DNA from: Gammaproteobacteria bacterium
Lineage (GTDB): Bacteria > Pseudomonadota > Gammaproteobacteria > UBA6429 > Thiohalophilaceae
Assembly: GCA_029880855.1 (NCBI GenBank)
Contig: JAOUNS010000012.1
Span: 62,001 to 126,000 of the forward strand
Length of the DNA stretch: 64,000 nucleotides
Reading direction: 5' to 3'
Both the position numbers and the translations under genes were made by a program. Below the pieces are notes generated by a model. The model made no database searches and was not told where the DNA came from. It saw only the letters and a program-made list of their open reading frames with translations. Below are positions 27,960 through 37,702 of this stretch, one piece after another (within the stretch, counting starts at the first letter, position 1; the number at the start of each line of letters is the position of its first letter).

Positions 27960-28961
27960 CTACAGCTCAACTTCTGTAGGGAAAGTCGCTACAGCAGGAA
28001 CACCGTTAACAACAAGACTAACATCCACTGTGCGGACATCCCCGATCACGTTAAGCCCCGGTATCCCGGCAGGAACTGTGACGGTAAGTTGAGTTCCATC
28101 CAGGCTTATACTGCCAGGTGTTTCAGTTTGAACAACATCAAATCGGACAACATTTTCCGATAACGTACTGGAAAATCCGCTACCTGTAATTACGACTGAT
28201 GAGCCTACAAGATGTGGCCCTGCTGGTATTGATAGAATCTGTGGTGGTGGTACAGCAGGCGGAGGATCTATTGTGCAAGTTCTCGTTGCTTGCAAGCCGG
28301 TTATCGTATTCAAAACGATAATCGGAACATTACTTAAAGGGGATTGTCCTGGCTCTGTCGGCGCCCCTGGTATACCGGCAGGAACAGTTACTCTCAACTT
28401 GTGTGTTGGATCATCTGCCGATGGGGTGACTTGCGAAACCACTCCTCCTATCGTAACGGAATTGTTATTCGATACCGGATCAAAGTTTGAACCTATAATA
28501 ATCATACCTGTACCAACCGAAAAACTGGTAGATGGTGTTCCATCAGACAGTAACAATTGATCTATTATCGGCTCTACGGGTGTACCCGGTCCTGTGCCTG
28601 TATCACCGGCAGCAGCAGATATCACCATATTGACCGAGGATCCAATAGCCACCCGGGCTCCTGCCACCGGCAGTTGGTAGAGTACTCTTGATGTTCTCAC
28701 TTCGGTTGCCAGGGGATCTACCAGCACCCCATAAATATTAAAAACACTACCCAAAGCCAGTTTGTTTTCAGACGATGTAACGATTGATCTGGCCTCAATC
28801 AATGTCTTACCGAACACACTTGGTACTATTACTGTGCCTGGTAAAGCACCCAATAATCCATCCAGCGTGGTACGAATGAATTCAACCTCATCCAGCAGGG
28901 AGTTCATAAACTCTGAAGTGATGATATCTCCCGGCTTTACTTTTTCTGGTAATGTAGGCAT
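27960..28961 (-). CDS. PASTA + two IPT/TIG-domain eCIS-associated protein
   Basis: A 333-residue protein starting at the ATG at 28961, which has a near-perfect AGGAGGG site and follows the previous stop by 17 bases; the longer frame to 29030 overlaps the previous gene and is not needed. After a short helical N-terminus (MPTLPEKVKPGDIITSEFMN) comes a PASTA-like domain (about 45-125, VPSVFGKTLIEA to VAIGSSVNMVIS), then two IPT/TIG immunoglobulin-like domains, each with the ITGSGF/IIGSNF turn. Such beta-domain chains are typical of fibres or target-binding parts of phage tails. In eCIS loci this position suits a tail-tip or fibre protein (Afp13 slot), but no trimeric fibre motif is visible. Confidence 0.7.
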   Translation of the reverse strand: MPTLPEKVKPGDIITSEFMNSLLDEVEFIRTTLDGLLGALPGTVIVPSVFGKTLIEARSIVTSSENKLALGSVFNIYGVLVDPLATEVRTSRVLYQLPVAGARVAIGSSVNMVISAAAGDTGTGPGTPVEPIIDQLLLSDGTPSTSFSVGTGMIIIGSNFDPVSNNNSVTIGGVVSQVTPSADDPTHKLRVTVPAGIPGAPTEPGQSPLSNVPIIVLNTITGLQATRTCTIDPPPAVPPPQILSIPAGPHLVGSSVVITGSGFSSTLSENVVRFDVVQTETPGSISLDGTQLTVTVPAGIPGLNVIGDVRTVDVSLVVNGVPAVATFPTEVEL

Positions 28962-28978
28962 GGTTACCCTCCTGATAT

Positions 28979-30367
28979 CTACAGCCCTTCCGGACCAAGT
29001 AAACCAGATATATAATTTGAATAACTCCACCTTGACAGGTCATATCGAGGCGAGGCGAAGTATGGCATGTGACCGGTTGTAAACACCACGAATCGTTGTT
29101 GAGGCAATTCACCACTTTCATTCAACCGGTTATTTTCCTGTCCGTAATACAGCCATATGAGCACATCGTCTTTCACATATTTCACCGGATATTTAAAAGA
29201 CAGATCAAACAAACAACCCAGTTGTGACTCTTCAACATAAACCGGCTCATGCTTTATCATACCATGAAAGAAGTCATTAACCGCATAACCCACATAGCCT
29301 GCTGATATCAATGGAAGAATTCCAGCAGGAGGAAGAAAATAAAAATAATCTTGCGCCTGTATTAAATGTGGAGCCGGACTCTTTTTCATCAAATCGTATA
29401 TATGATTCTGAAATTGCATATAAACCGCGACTGATTCATCACGATCAAATATAATGTTTCCTGGGACATTGACACCATACCCTTCGTTATTCGCAACAAT
29501 TCTTCGCACAGACCAGTTATCCAAAAAAATCACACCTTCCATGGTCCAATACAGCACTGCCAGACAGATATCACATTCCCGAATCAATTCTTGTTCAAAA
29601 AGATAATCAAAAGCTGTAATTTGCTTTTTTACCGGTGACATCGTCGCCATGGAAAGACCTTGTGCACGCATCAGCATCTTCTGTTCTGTACCAAAAAAGA
29701 CATGCGCCAATACATTTTTAAGCTTTGATACATTTGCTTCATCAGCCCGCTGCACTGGTGTTACCTTGTTAAGCAACTCATCAGTAAGCATATCCCTTGT
29801 CTCATTGGAATATGAATTCATTGAAAGCGGATCAAACTCTACCAATCTAAACTGCACCCCCTCCTGCACATAACGACTGCCACAACCCTTGACCACGCCG
29901 TTGTCACCCAGCCCGCTTTTCGGTGCTCTCTCCTTAAAACCGGCGGTTGGTGACATCACCAGAATATAGACACCGGCGCCATTGGGAAGATGTTGGTTAC
30001 CGGGAGGACCTGCACAGTTGTAGAAATCCGGTTCACTAAAATCCACCACCTTCAGCGATTTGGATAAAGCGACTTTAACGTCCTGATTCGGCAGACCGAT
30101 TATTTCCCCCGCCGGATTTATCGCCAGTCCTTTTGTCACCGTCACGATTGGCGGTGTACCGTCTGATCCGTCATGGCCATCATCCAGTGAGACTTCCAGC
30201 CCTTCAATGATCCCGCTGCCGATAGCTCGCCCCAGACGCCGGTCATGCTCCCGATCAGCCTTTTGTTGGTCGCGCAAGTCTTCGCCAGTGAGCAGCCGTC
30301 CTTCAAAATAGTTGGTATGGCGTATCCCCTGCTCGAGAATCGGCTCGAGTAACTCTTTGACGCTCAT
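28979..30367 (-). CDS. eCIS tail-associated protein, paralogue of its upstream neighbour
   Basis: A 462-residue protein. Its first 100 residues share a layout with the 528-residue protein upstream: NYFEGRLLTGEDLRDQQ, then LGRAIGSGIIEGLEV, then TVTKGLAINPAGEIIGLP. The same order (NGLVLGVDEF, LHGYGTVCGLKL, TVAPGIAVNPRGQEIRVP) is seen in the partner. I know this N-terminal module from eCIS/MAC-type gene clusters but not its function. The middle contains an aromatic-rich section (DYFYFLPPAGILPLIS) and the end an RYDLSRWSYSNY segment. ATGA overlap with the 528-residue gene shows coupling. Baseplate periphery or fibre attachment is a reasonable inference from the position between the gpI-like protein and the PASTA/IPT protein. 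Confidence 0.65.
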   Translation of the reverse strand: MSVKELLEPILEQGIRHTNYFEGRLLTGEDLRDQQKADREHDRRLGRAIGSGIIEGLEVSLDDGHDGSDGTPPIVTVTKGLAINPAGEIIGLPNQDVKVALSKSLKVVDFSEPDFYNCAGPPGNQHLPNGAGVYILVMSPTAGFKERAPKSGLGDNGVVKGCGSRYVQEGVQFRLVEFDPLSMNSYSNETRDMLTDELLNKVTPVQRADEANVSKLKNVLAHVFFGTEQKMLMRAQGLSMATMSPVKKQITAFDYLFEQELIRECDICLAVLYWTMEGVIFLDNWSVRRIVANNEGYGVNVPGNIIFDRDESVAVYMQFQNHIYDLMKKSPAPHLIQAQDYFYFLPPAGILPLISAGYVGYAVNDFFHGMIKHEPVYVEESQLGCLFDLSFKYPVKYVKDDVLIWLYYGQENNRLNESGELPQQRFVVFTTGHMPYFASPRYDLSRWSYSNYISGLLGPEGL

Positions 30368-31950
30368 GTGAGAGGCCCTCCAAGTCTGTTCGCTTCATAG
30401 ATGATCTCGGCATGCAGTAAAAATAGCTGGGCATCAATCGGGTCGACCTTTTCGAGTGTGATGCGTAATCCACCAAAGATATCTGTCGGTGTGATGCTAT
30501 CCGGCAGATTATTAAAATGCGTTGCATAAACAATACCGGCGGCTGGACTGGTCACAGTACCGCTGATATCACCGCCATTACCGATATAGGGAGAAACAGA
30601 ACTCAGTTCTTCTGCAAACCGGTTTCTGATGTGCCAGGTAAAATCCACCGAAGCCAGACTGGTTTTTACTCCCCAAACCAGACGTATCCTTGGTGAGACG
30701 GAATAATCAATATCGTCCGGGATAGGCAATGTAAACGCGGCTTCGCCGCCCATCACAAATCGCAGGGAAGGCGTACTGGCATTGAAAAAGTCAGGCTCAG
30801 CACTTGTGTTCACCGGCATGCCTGTATAAGGCGGCAAGGTCACCCTTTTGGTAACGCGACCATCTGCGCCTAACGTAATGGGGTCGGTAAACCGTTTTAA
30901 ACCTTCCACGGTTTCTGCTCCGGTCAGGTGCATAATGTTGCTTTCATCGAAGAAACCGCTCATCGGTGGACTGGTCATGGGACCCGGGCCCCCGCCGCCG
31001 CAACATAGCATCAACAATTCATGCAACAATCGTGTTTGCAACAGCACCGGACGTTCCTCTTCGACGATTTCCACCGGGCTGTCAATACGAAAGACTCCGC
31101 TGCTGTTATCCACCATGCAATCGATTCTGCCCAGCAAGACGCAATTTTCATGCGGCGGTCCCATGGCGCAGTTTTTTCCGGCGGCAAGCAACTGAGGTTT
31201 GACTTCCGTAATCCAGGTGCGAAATGCCGCTTCCGCCAGCATGGGCACATCATCCGGGTGCATATACATATTCGGGATCGGCGGTGAATAGACAGGAGGT
31301 GAACCGGATTGCAACATGCCACGAACCAGTTGTTCCATTCTTTCCACCGTCAACCCGTCCGGCCCGCCGCTGATCTCAATGGAACGCAACAATTGAATAA
31401 AATCCCGAATCGCATGGTCTTCCATCTGGGCCGGCGGCGTCAGTTGCCAGACAAGTTCAAAATCATCAGCAATGCGTGAGGCAACCGATGTCTTGTCCAG
31501 TGACTGACAGGGTCCGCTGGGAACCGGTACAAAATCTGTTTCGCATTCCGAATAGCACAACACCAGATAAACCGAGAGTGGTACCGATGGTGGTGTCACG
31601 ACCGGAGCGCCGAAGAAGTCTTCGATTTCACTGCTGTGATTGTATATCCAGGTATCCAGCAAGCTGCATTGGGCTTCAGGTACCCTGATTTCCTGTCCGC
31701 GCGGATTTACTGCGATACCGGGTGCAACTGTGATCTCCCAACTCCCGTCAAACAACTCCGCACTCAGCTTTAATCCGCAAACCGTCCCATAACCATGCAG
31801 GGTACGATTATGCAGCCGGTGTTTTTCCAGCAGATAGAGTTCTTCCTGGTTAAATTCATCCACACCAAGCACAAGACCATTCGAGTATTTCACATGCTTG
31901 TAGGGATCAAGGTTGCTGATATCAGGATAAACGGGGCTAAAGTCATTCAT
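30364..31950 (-). CDS. eCIS tail-associated protein with N-terminal beta module
   Basis: A 528-residue protein related at its N-terminus to the 462-residue protein downstream (see HNRTLHGYGTVCGLKL and TVAPGIAVNPRGQEI, residues about 46-95). A middle part lists several Cys and a CCGGGGPGPM turn near 315-325. The C-terminal 160 residues look like a beta sandwich (TLPIPDDIDYSVSPRIRLVW, ITLEKVDPIDAQLFLLHAEI). The start overlaps the end of the gpI-like gene by 8 bases. Possible roles are baseplate decoration or fibre network; no enzyme motif is seen. The pair suggests an ancestral duplication. Confidence 0.65.
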   Translation of the reverse strand: MNDFSPVYPDISNLDPYKHVKYSNGLVLGVDEFNQEELYLLEKHRLHNRTLHGYGTVCGLKLSAELFDGSWEITVAPGIAVNPRGQEIRVPEAQCSLLDTWIYNHSSEIEDFFGAPVVTPPSVPLSVYLVLCYSECETDFVPVPSGPCQSLDKTSVASRIADDFELVWQLTPPAQMEDHAIRDFIQLLRSIEISGGPDGLTVERMEQLVRGMLQSGSPPVYSPPIPNMYMHPDDVPMLAEAAFRTWITEVKPQLLAAGKNCAMGPPHENCVLLGRIDCMVDNSSGVFRIDSPVEIVEEERPVLLQTRLLHELLMLCCGGGGPGPMTSPPMSGFFDESNIMHLTGAETVEGLKRFTDPITLGADGRVTKRVTLPPYTGMPVNTSAEPDFFNASTPSLRFVMGGEAAFTLPIPDDIDYSVSPRIRLVWGVKTSLASVDFTWHIRNRFAEELSSVSPYIGNGGDISGTVTSPAAGIVYATHFNNLPDSITPTDIFGGLRITLEKVDPIDAQLFLLHAEIIYEANRLGGPLT

Positions 31951-34900
31951 TGTTTATCTCTCCTTGAGTGGATCGCGGCAAATGGTCGCGATGAATAAGA
32001 GTTCGATCCTGGACATGCCATGGGTGTGAACTGCCCACCACACCCTGTCCCAAATAGGTATTACCCAGTGCGATGGCCGTATAACGTGCGCCCTCACCCA
32101 ACACGGTGTCCTGTCCCAACCTGGCACTGCCGACCTGGAACAGCGCCCAGTACAATTTCACATCAAAATCCGTGTGTGCCGGTTTTTCTTTGGCAACGAT
32201 GGCCTCAACCTGCGCCAGTCGCTGCAGGCGGCTTTGCGGCAATTCACCCGGCTCGGTGGGCACCAGAACAGTAAAGCGATGCGCATTACGACGTATCGGC
32301 AACATCAGCGAAACAAACTGGATCCAGTCGTGCAATTCACGCTCTGCCGAAGGCATCTTTGATTCTGCCGGTAGGGCGATTGCATTGAATGCCGGCCACG
32401 CCTTGTCACCGGTTAATCCATAGGTCTGATTCAGTCGCTCTATTTGTTTGTAACGTCGTGCCAAAAACTCCTGATACAGTGCAGTATCCTGTTGCGTCAC
32501 CCTTGCATAGGTGAAGCCGATTTCCTGTTCGGTAAAGTATTGCCAATCCTCTGCGGTGAGCGGATTTTGTGGTTGCACAGGCGAAAAACTGATCGCTTCA
32601 AACGTTGTATAGGCGGTATTCCAGCGTTGATTCAGCTCATTCAGTGCGGCATCTTCTCCGAATACCGTGCTATAGCGTTTACGCATTGACTCCTGGTATC
32701 GGACATGCAAGGCATAGACACCGTGAGCCGGTTCCCATGTCCGGCTTAATGCCAGTTCACGCTGGATAAACCGGAACCAGTCCAGCAGCTCAGCGGCATG
32801 CTCGGGGCGGTCGGGATCAAATTCGATGGCATCGAACGATTCGAAAGCGCTGTCCCAACTCGAATTCAGTGCATCGATGATCTCCTCACCTTCCTGCGCT
32901 GCATTTTTGTATTGGTGGTAGAGAAAATTTCGGTATTGGCGATTGATATATTCTGCATCACCCAGTTCTTCAAACGTCTTGCTGACGCTGCTGACCGAGA
33001 GACCGCTTTTTGCGGTGGGATCGCCGATGAAGACCCCGGGCAGGTTACGATACAAAAACCGTTCGACAATACGCACCGTTCGACCACCTGCGCCACCGAC
33101 CGTACTGTGGCTGCGCTGATCTTTTAATTCCTGGAAGATGCGTTCATCCGGACAAGGATCGATGGCCAAATGAATGGCGGCCCGCATCCCGATCTGCGTA
33201 CCGTGCCAACGAAACAATAACTCGGCATGATCGATAAACAAGCGGCGTCTGTTCACATCCCAGTCGCTGTGCAGTATTGCCCCCAGCCATCCCGCCAACC
33301 AGTCGAGGAAACCTTCGGGTACTGTTCGGACATCAAACAGGCTGTGCATGCCGGCGATCCGTTCTTCGATGGTGGTGAAGAAGCCTTCCACGTTGGCCAG
33401 ATAACGTTCCAGGAAATGCATTTCCTGATCCTGTTCCCGATAGATGGCCGGGAGAAAACGCCTGACATAGGAGAAACGTGGATAATAGACACGCAAGGCG
33501 CGCAGTCGCGGTGTCTGTCTGCCGTTGCTCCTGAAGCGCATGCGTAATTCCAGATAACGACCACGCGCATCTTGTATCAACCACTCCCAGGTCCCAGTCC
33601 CTTCGATCTTTTCCTCTTCGGGGGTAAATGGTCTGTGCAACAGTATCTCCGATCCGTCCTGTCTTTTATGCGGTACAGTCTCGCTGCGCCAGTCGGTGTG
33701 AGCCAGTTGCACTTTGTCATCGGCGGCCCTGCTGTCAAACTCGATCACCGCACCTTCCGGAATACAACCGTCGATATTGATCCGGTGCCAGACACAACCG
33801 GGTTGTTTACCGTCAAAGACCAGACTGTCCAGTTCCGCCTCGCTGGTGTAACGATTGCGTGGCTGCGCGGTGATCGGATACCAGCGTTCCTGCATATCGT
33901 AATAGACAAGCTGTTCACCCGGCACCAGTGCCTTGCCACTGTACTGACGCAATGGCAAATAGCGCGGCCTGACACTGAGCGAGAAAGCGGTATGATCTGC
34001 ATAGAGGTTAAACTCAAAGGCCTGATTACCATTATCCAGCACCAGACTGAGCTCGCCTGCCACGGTGCCCGGCAGTTCCGCAGAATGAGGAACAAAAGCG
34101 AAGTCATGCCCTTTTAAGCGCGGGTCATCCAGCAGATGTTCAAACAGTTCACCTTCCAGTTCGACACTATTGGTTTCCACACCGTCCAGATAACGCTGGA
34201 TCACAGAGTAACTGTCATCGGCACCGCTGCCCATAATAAGCACAGAACCGTCCGGCAATCCTTCAATAGCAACAGGTTTGTTGAGTAATACGGGTGAGGC
34301 GGCATCAATTTCTGTTGCCTGCGGGAAATAATGCAGCGCATGTTCTTTCACATCACCTGCCACCGGTTGAAAATAGTCATGGACTTCCGGCGGGATTGTC
34401 TCATAGTTGCCGCTTATCGCATGGACACGAAAATAACGATCCAGTTTCCAGTAACGTCCCTGATCAGAGCCCAGATCCCGATCCAGCACCCAGACACCAC
34501 AATCTGCCGCCGCCGCCAGATCAAACGGCGCAAACGGAATAGTGTCCGGCCATCTGCTCCAGACGGGTGCACCACCTGCATGCAGATCAAAGATCAGCAA
34601 TCCGGCCGGCTCCAGTGTTCCGATCACAAGATAGTGATGACGAGTGACCGTCAAACCGCGCAACCATGGATTCTGCTCCGAGATGGCTTTTTGCGCCGGA
34701 TAAAAATCACCTTTGACTTCATCTGATTGGCAATCAGTAAAGAGTGCAGCCACGTTCCAGAACTCACCGGCTTGTTCGGTCCCTCCCGGCAGGATACGAA
34801 TAGTCCGCTGATCCTCGCCAATCCAGTAGATGTTCCCGAAGGTGTCACGCGCACTGCCGCGGCGATCCTGTGGTGTGAGTATTTGTTCGGTCGGACGCTG

Positions 34901-35044
34901 CGGGAATTGCAACACCCTCGGTAACAGACTGAGGCTGGTGCGTTCACGATCCCACCACAGTTCATGCACCTTGCGTTGTTCAAGGATTGGCTCCCAGTCG
35001 TTCTCACCGGTCAACAAATGGAAATTGGTATTATTAATATCCAT
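31943..35044 (-). CDS. Large baseplate/wedge protein with gpI-like tail domain (Afp12/Pvc12-like)
   Basis: A 1033-residue protein. The N-terminal half (1-530) is rich in beta strands and looks like a propeller or carbohydrate-binding-like scaffold (FGNIYWIGEDQRTIRILPGG, CGVWVLDRDLGSDQG). Residues about 535-640 are the phage tail protein domain of the gpI/TIGR02242 type: RRFLPAIYREQDQEMHFLER, DVRTVPEGFLDWLAGWLGA, FRWHGTQIGMRAAI. The remainder has several helical repeats (WDSAFESFDAIEF, WNTAYTTFEAIS, WPAFNAIALP) that look internally repeated. It directly follows baseplate J, as gpI follows gpJ in P2-like phages and Afp12 follows Afp11. Expected to build the wedge of the baseplate. Confidence 0.8.
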   Translation of the reverse strand: MDINNTNFHLLTGENDWEPILEQRKVHELWWDRERTSLSLLPRVLQFPQRPTEQILTPQDRRGSARDTFGNIYWIGEDQRTIRILPGGTEQAGEFWNVAALFTDCQSDEVKGDFYPAQKAISEQNPWLRGLTVTRHHYLVIGTLEPAGLLIFDLHAGGAPVWSRWPDTIPFAPFDLAAAADCGVWVLDRDLGSDQGRYWKLDRYFRVHAISGNYETIPPEVHDYFQPVAGDVKEHALHYFPQATEIDAASPVLLNKPVAIEGLPDGSVLIMGSGADDSYSVIQRYLDGVETNSVELEGELFEHLLDDPRLKGHDFAFVPHSAELPGTVAGELSLVLDNGNQAFEFNLYADHTAFSLSVRPRYLPLRQYSGKALVPGEQLVYYDMQERWYPITAQPRNRYTSEAELDSLVFDGKQPGCVWHRINIDGCIPEGAVIEFDSRAADDKVQLAHTDWRSETVPHKRQDGSEILLHRPFTPEEEKIEGTGTWEWLIQDARGRYLELRMRFRSNGRQTPRLRALRVYYPRFSYVRRFLPAIYREQDQEMHFLERYLANVEGFFTTIEERIAGMHSLFDVRTVPEGFLDWLAGWLGAILHSDWDVNRRRLFIDHAELLFRWHGTQIGMRAAIHLAIDPCPDERIFQELKDQRSHSTVGGAGGRTVRIVERFLYRNLPGVFIGDPTAKSGLSVSSVSKTFEELGDAEYINRQYRNFLYHQYKNAAQEGEEIIDALNSSWDSAFESFDAIEFDPDRPEHAAELLDWFRFIQRELALSRTWEPAHGVYALHVRYQESMRKRYSTVFGEDAALNELNQRWNTAYTTFEAISFSPVQPQNPLTAEDWQYFTEQEIGFTYARVTQQDTALYQEFLARRYKQIERLNQTYGLTGDKAWPAFNAIALPAESKMPSAERELHDWIQFVSLMLPIRRNAHRFTVLVPTEPGELPQSRLQRLAQVEAIVAKEKPAHTDFDVKLYWALFQVGSARLGQDTVLGEGARYTAIALGNTYLGQGVVGSSHPWHVQDRTLIHRDHLPRSTQGEINNE

Positions 35045-35053
35045 GTTGTTTCC

Positions 35054-37294
35054 TCAACACTCATTGGGTATGACGGGGACCGGTACCGTGACAACCTCGT
35101 CATCACCGGTACCTGACGTCGGCGCCGGTTTGGCGCCCCTGATCTCATCAATACCGGGAGCAGTACCGGTCACCACTTCCACAGCCATAAGACGCGGTAA
35201 TTGCAAGCCCTCAATGGTGACAGAACTGTCTACCTGACCACCGTCGTTGCCGAGATAGATATGGTTGATCTTGGCGATACCGCTGACACGGGTTGCGGCT
35301 GCAGCGATTTCCGCCGCTTCCACAACTTTATTTAAAGGCCAGCCTTTACTTTCATAACCGCCCTGTAACGGAGAAAGGAAACGTCGTACTTCCTGGCGCA
35401 CCGCATCCAGCACCGGACCGGCGTTATAACCGGTAATGACATCAACACTGATGGAGACCCAGATAGGAATATAAGTCGGACCAATAATATGCAGTTCAGT
35501 CGTGAGTATGCGGCGCGGTTCGAGATACTCACACATGGTTTGCAGGAAGAGTTTGTCTGGTCGGGGGGCATCGGGTTGCACCGGATCGTTTTTCGGAATG
35601 ACCAGCAAGGTCACCACGCCGAAGGAATCCTGGAAGGGTTGTTCGGGATGCACCAGCGGTAACACTTCAAGGCGACCAAGGTCGATACCGGGTGTGGCCA
35701 GGGCAATTTCTTCGATATCCTGTTTGGATACCAGTCTTTCCCGGTTGCGGATCACGGCCGGTATGCGCTTTTCAGCCTGATTGATTGTTTCGCCCTCTTC
35801 GCCGCCCCAGGTTGGAACCGGATTACCGGCCAGAATACCCGGTGGTAAGTTCGCCCCTTTGGTGATGACGCCGATACCGACACTACCCCGCCGTCCTCCA
35901 CCATAATCATAACTGACCTGGATACTTGCCCCCTTGGGCGGGCGACGACCATGCAAGCCGTCACCGAAACGGATCTCACCCGATTCACGATCCAGCGTAT
36001 AAACGCTGTCGATTGCCACAGAATTACTTTGTCGTACACTGCTTGATGAAAAACGCGGGCTTTGCATCAACACTTCGGGAGCGGCCGCCATCAGATCATC
36101 AATCTGTTGCCAAAGCTCACCATTGATCCTGAGTCGGACACTCTCACCAATCACCGGTGTGTTGATCAATCGGCCTGATTGATCCGGTTCACCGGTACCG
36201 ATCGCCAATAACTCTGAAGCCACATGCGCACGCTGTACCACGGTCGCCGCATTGATACCGACCCAGCTCAACGGCATGGTCAACTGGCGACTGCCGCTGC
36301 GACGACTGGCGCTGATCTCCGGTGAACGTATCCTTACCCAGGTAATCAGGCGTTCCTGATCATCGGTATCTTGCAGGGACGGTGGAAAATCACCAGTCCC
36401 CGCTTCCAGCGGGTCCAGATCATTCCAGTAGGTCAATGCGGAAGATTCCGGCAGGATCAGTTCCACGACACCGGGTTGGGATAAAAGATCAGCATTGCTG
36501 CGTGGTGTCAGGCGTGAATAGGCGGCGGTGCCGCTATTCGTGTTGGGTATTTCGTAAACCAGGGTGGGTTGGGCATCGCCGGCTAATGGTCCCCGTGGAT
36601 AGATCGCCGCACCACTGTCACCCAGTGCAGGCATCACGCCAAGGGTCAATACCTTGCCGCCAATCGCCTTGCGTGCATTTTCCACCGTATCTGTACTGCG
36701 GGCTATCAGCGCGATCCATAATGAACTGTCTATGGTATCAACACCGATATCGATGGATGGCAACAGTGAACCACCGGCCGGTGGTGCAAACAGACGGGTC
36801 TCGTAGAAATCGAGTTTTTCACCCGGCTTTTCAAAACTGGCATAGAGTTGTTGATAAAGGGTTCGCACTTCAGCCTGACGTTCCGTGGATAACAAACCCT
36901 TGTAAAAGAGCTTGGCCTCCACGGGCAGAACCTGCAAGGCCTGTTCAGTTCGGAATGGAACTTCACCCGCATACAATAACTGATCTGTTGCCAAATTGAC
37001 TGCCTTTAATTCACCGCTCGGGTTTCTGAAAGCAATCAGACCGCGGGCCGCGCGGGCTGCCGAAACGGGGATTCCCAACAGGCGTAAAAACTTTTGTCGG
37101 TTACGTTGCGGAATCAGATTGGTGCGATAGATGATGTTTTCCGACATGAACGCGAATAGTTGCAGCAGAGTGATGCCGGGATCGCTGTCATTAAAGTTGG
37201 TCCATTCCGGGTTATGGGCAGGAATACGCGCCAGTGCCTCGTTGAGGATGTCCCGGTAAGTCCTGCTGTCAAATTTTGGTTCGGGTAACGGCAT
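35054..37294 (-). CDS. Baseplate J-like wedge protein (Afp11/Pvc11-like)
   Basis: A 746-residue protein. The N-terminus has the typical helical start DSDPGITLLQLFAFMSENII followed by NLIPQRNRQKFLRLLGI, as in Afp11/Pvc11 and baseplate J proteins. The C-terminal third carries the gpJ core, including TPGIDLGRLEVLPLVHP and YIPIWVSISVDVITGYN, with the VRRFLSPLQGGYESKGWPLN motif typical of the family. The role is to form the wedge joining gp25, hub and sheath start in the baseplate. It follows gp25 by 12 bases and precedes the gpI-like gene by 9. Confidence 0.88.
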   Translation of the reverse strand: MPLPEPKFDSRTYRDILNEALARIPAHNPEWTNFNDSDPGITLLQLFAFMSENIIYRTNLIPQRNRQKFLRLLGIPVSAARAARGLIAFRNPSGELKAVNLATDQLLYAGEVPFRTEQALQVLPVEAKLFYKGLLSTERQAEVRTLYQQLYASFEKPGEKLDFYETRLFAPPAGGSLLPSIDIGVDTIDSSLWIALIARSTDTVENARKAIGGKVLTLGVMPALGDSGAAIYPRGPLAGDAQPTLVYEIPNTNSGTAAYSRLTPRSNADLLSQPGVVELILPESSALTYWNDLDPLEAGTGDFPPSLQDTDDQERLITWVRIRSPEISASRRSGSRQLTMPLSWVGINAATVVQRAHVASELLAIGTGEPDQSGRLINTPVIGESVRLRINGELWQQIDDLMAAAPEVLMQSPRFSSSSVRQSNSVAIDSVYTLDRESGEIRFGDGLHGRRPPKGASIQVSYDYGGGRRGSVGIGVITKGANLPPGILAGNPVPTWGGEEGETINQAEKRIPAVIRNRERLVSKQDIEEIALATPGIDLGRLEVLPLVHPEQPFQDSFGVVTLLVIPKNDPVQPDAPRPDKLFLQTMCEYLEPRRILTTELHIIGPTYIPIWVSISVDVITGYNAGPVLDAVRQEVRRFLSPLQGGYESKGWPLNKVVEAAEIAAAATRVSGIAKINHIYLGNDGGQVDSSVTIEGLQLPRLMAVEVVTGTAPGIDEIRGAKPAPTSGTGDDEVVTVPVPVIPNEC

Positions 37295-37306
37295 ACTTAT
37301 TCATCC

Positions 37307-37702
37307 TTAGCCGGCCAGTAATACACGCAGTTGTAATTGATCATTGGACTGGTCTGCCACCAGGGTGTAGCGGATCATCACCCAGACGGCCTGCGAATCA
37401 TCTTCATCCTCAATCACTTTTATGGAATCCAGATTGATACGTGGCTCCCACAACTCGATCGATTGCCGGATCTTTTCTTCGATTAAGCGATGCGTGGTAA
37501 TGGTGTTCGGTTCGAATAAAAACTGTTTCAAGCCTGCGCCGAAATTCGGCAACATCAGACGTTCACCCGGCTCCGTGGTAAGAATGATGCGAATGGACTC
37601 ACGAATATTTTCCGACCCTTCTGACCAGGCAATCCGCTGCTGATTGTCCAGACGCATGGAAAACGCCATACTTCTGCCGAATAACTGTCCTGCAATCGTC
37701 AT
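37307..37702 (-). CDS. gp25-like baseplate wedge protein (Afp9/Pvc9-like)
   Basis: A 131-residue protein. The ATG at 37702 overlaps the stop of the 712-residue gene by ATGA and has GAAGAAAT upstream, so it is preferred to the longer frame. The gp25/GPW core is clear: ESIRIILTTEPGERLMLPNF followed by GAGLKQFLFEPN, with the family's EPR motif in the form TEPGER and a WEPRINLDSI strand later. gp25 links the sheath and wedge at the first ring of the baseplate. Confidence 0.93.
   Translation of the reverse strand: MTIAGQLFGRSMAFSMRLDNQQRIAWSEGSENIRESIRIILTTEPGERLMLPNFGAGLKQFLFEPNTITTHRLIEEKIRQSIELWEPRINLDSIKVIEDEDDSQAVWVMIRYTLVADQSNDQLQLRVLLAG

Noticed and set aside
27960-29030. Long start for the PASTA/IPT protein (29030)
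   Set aside because: The ATG at 28961 has a near-consensus AGGAGGG site, while the longer frame overlaps the preceding coding sequence and adds no domain.
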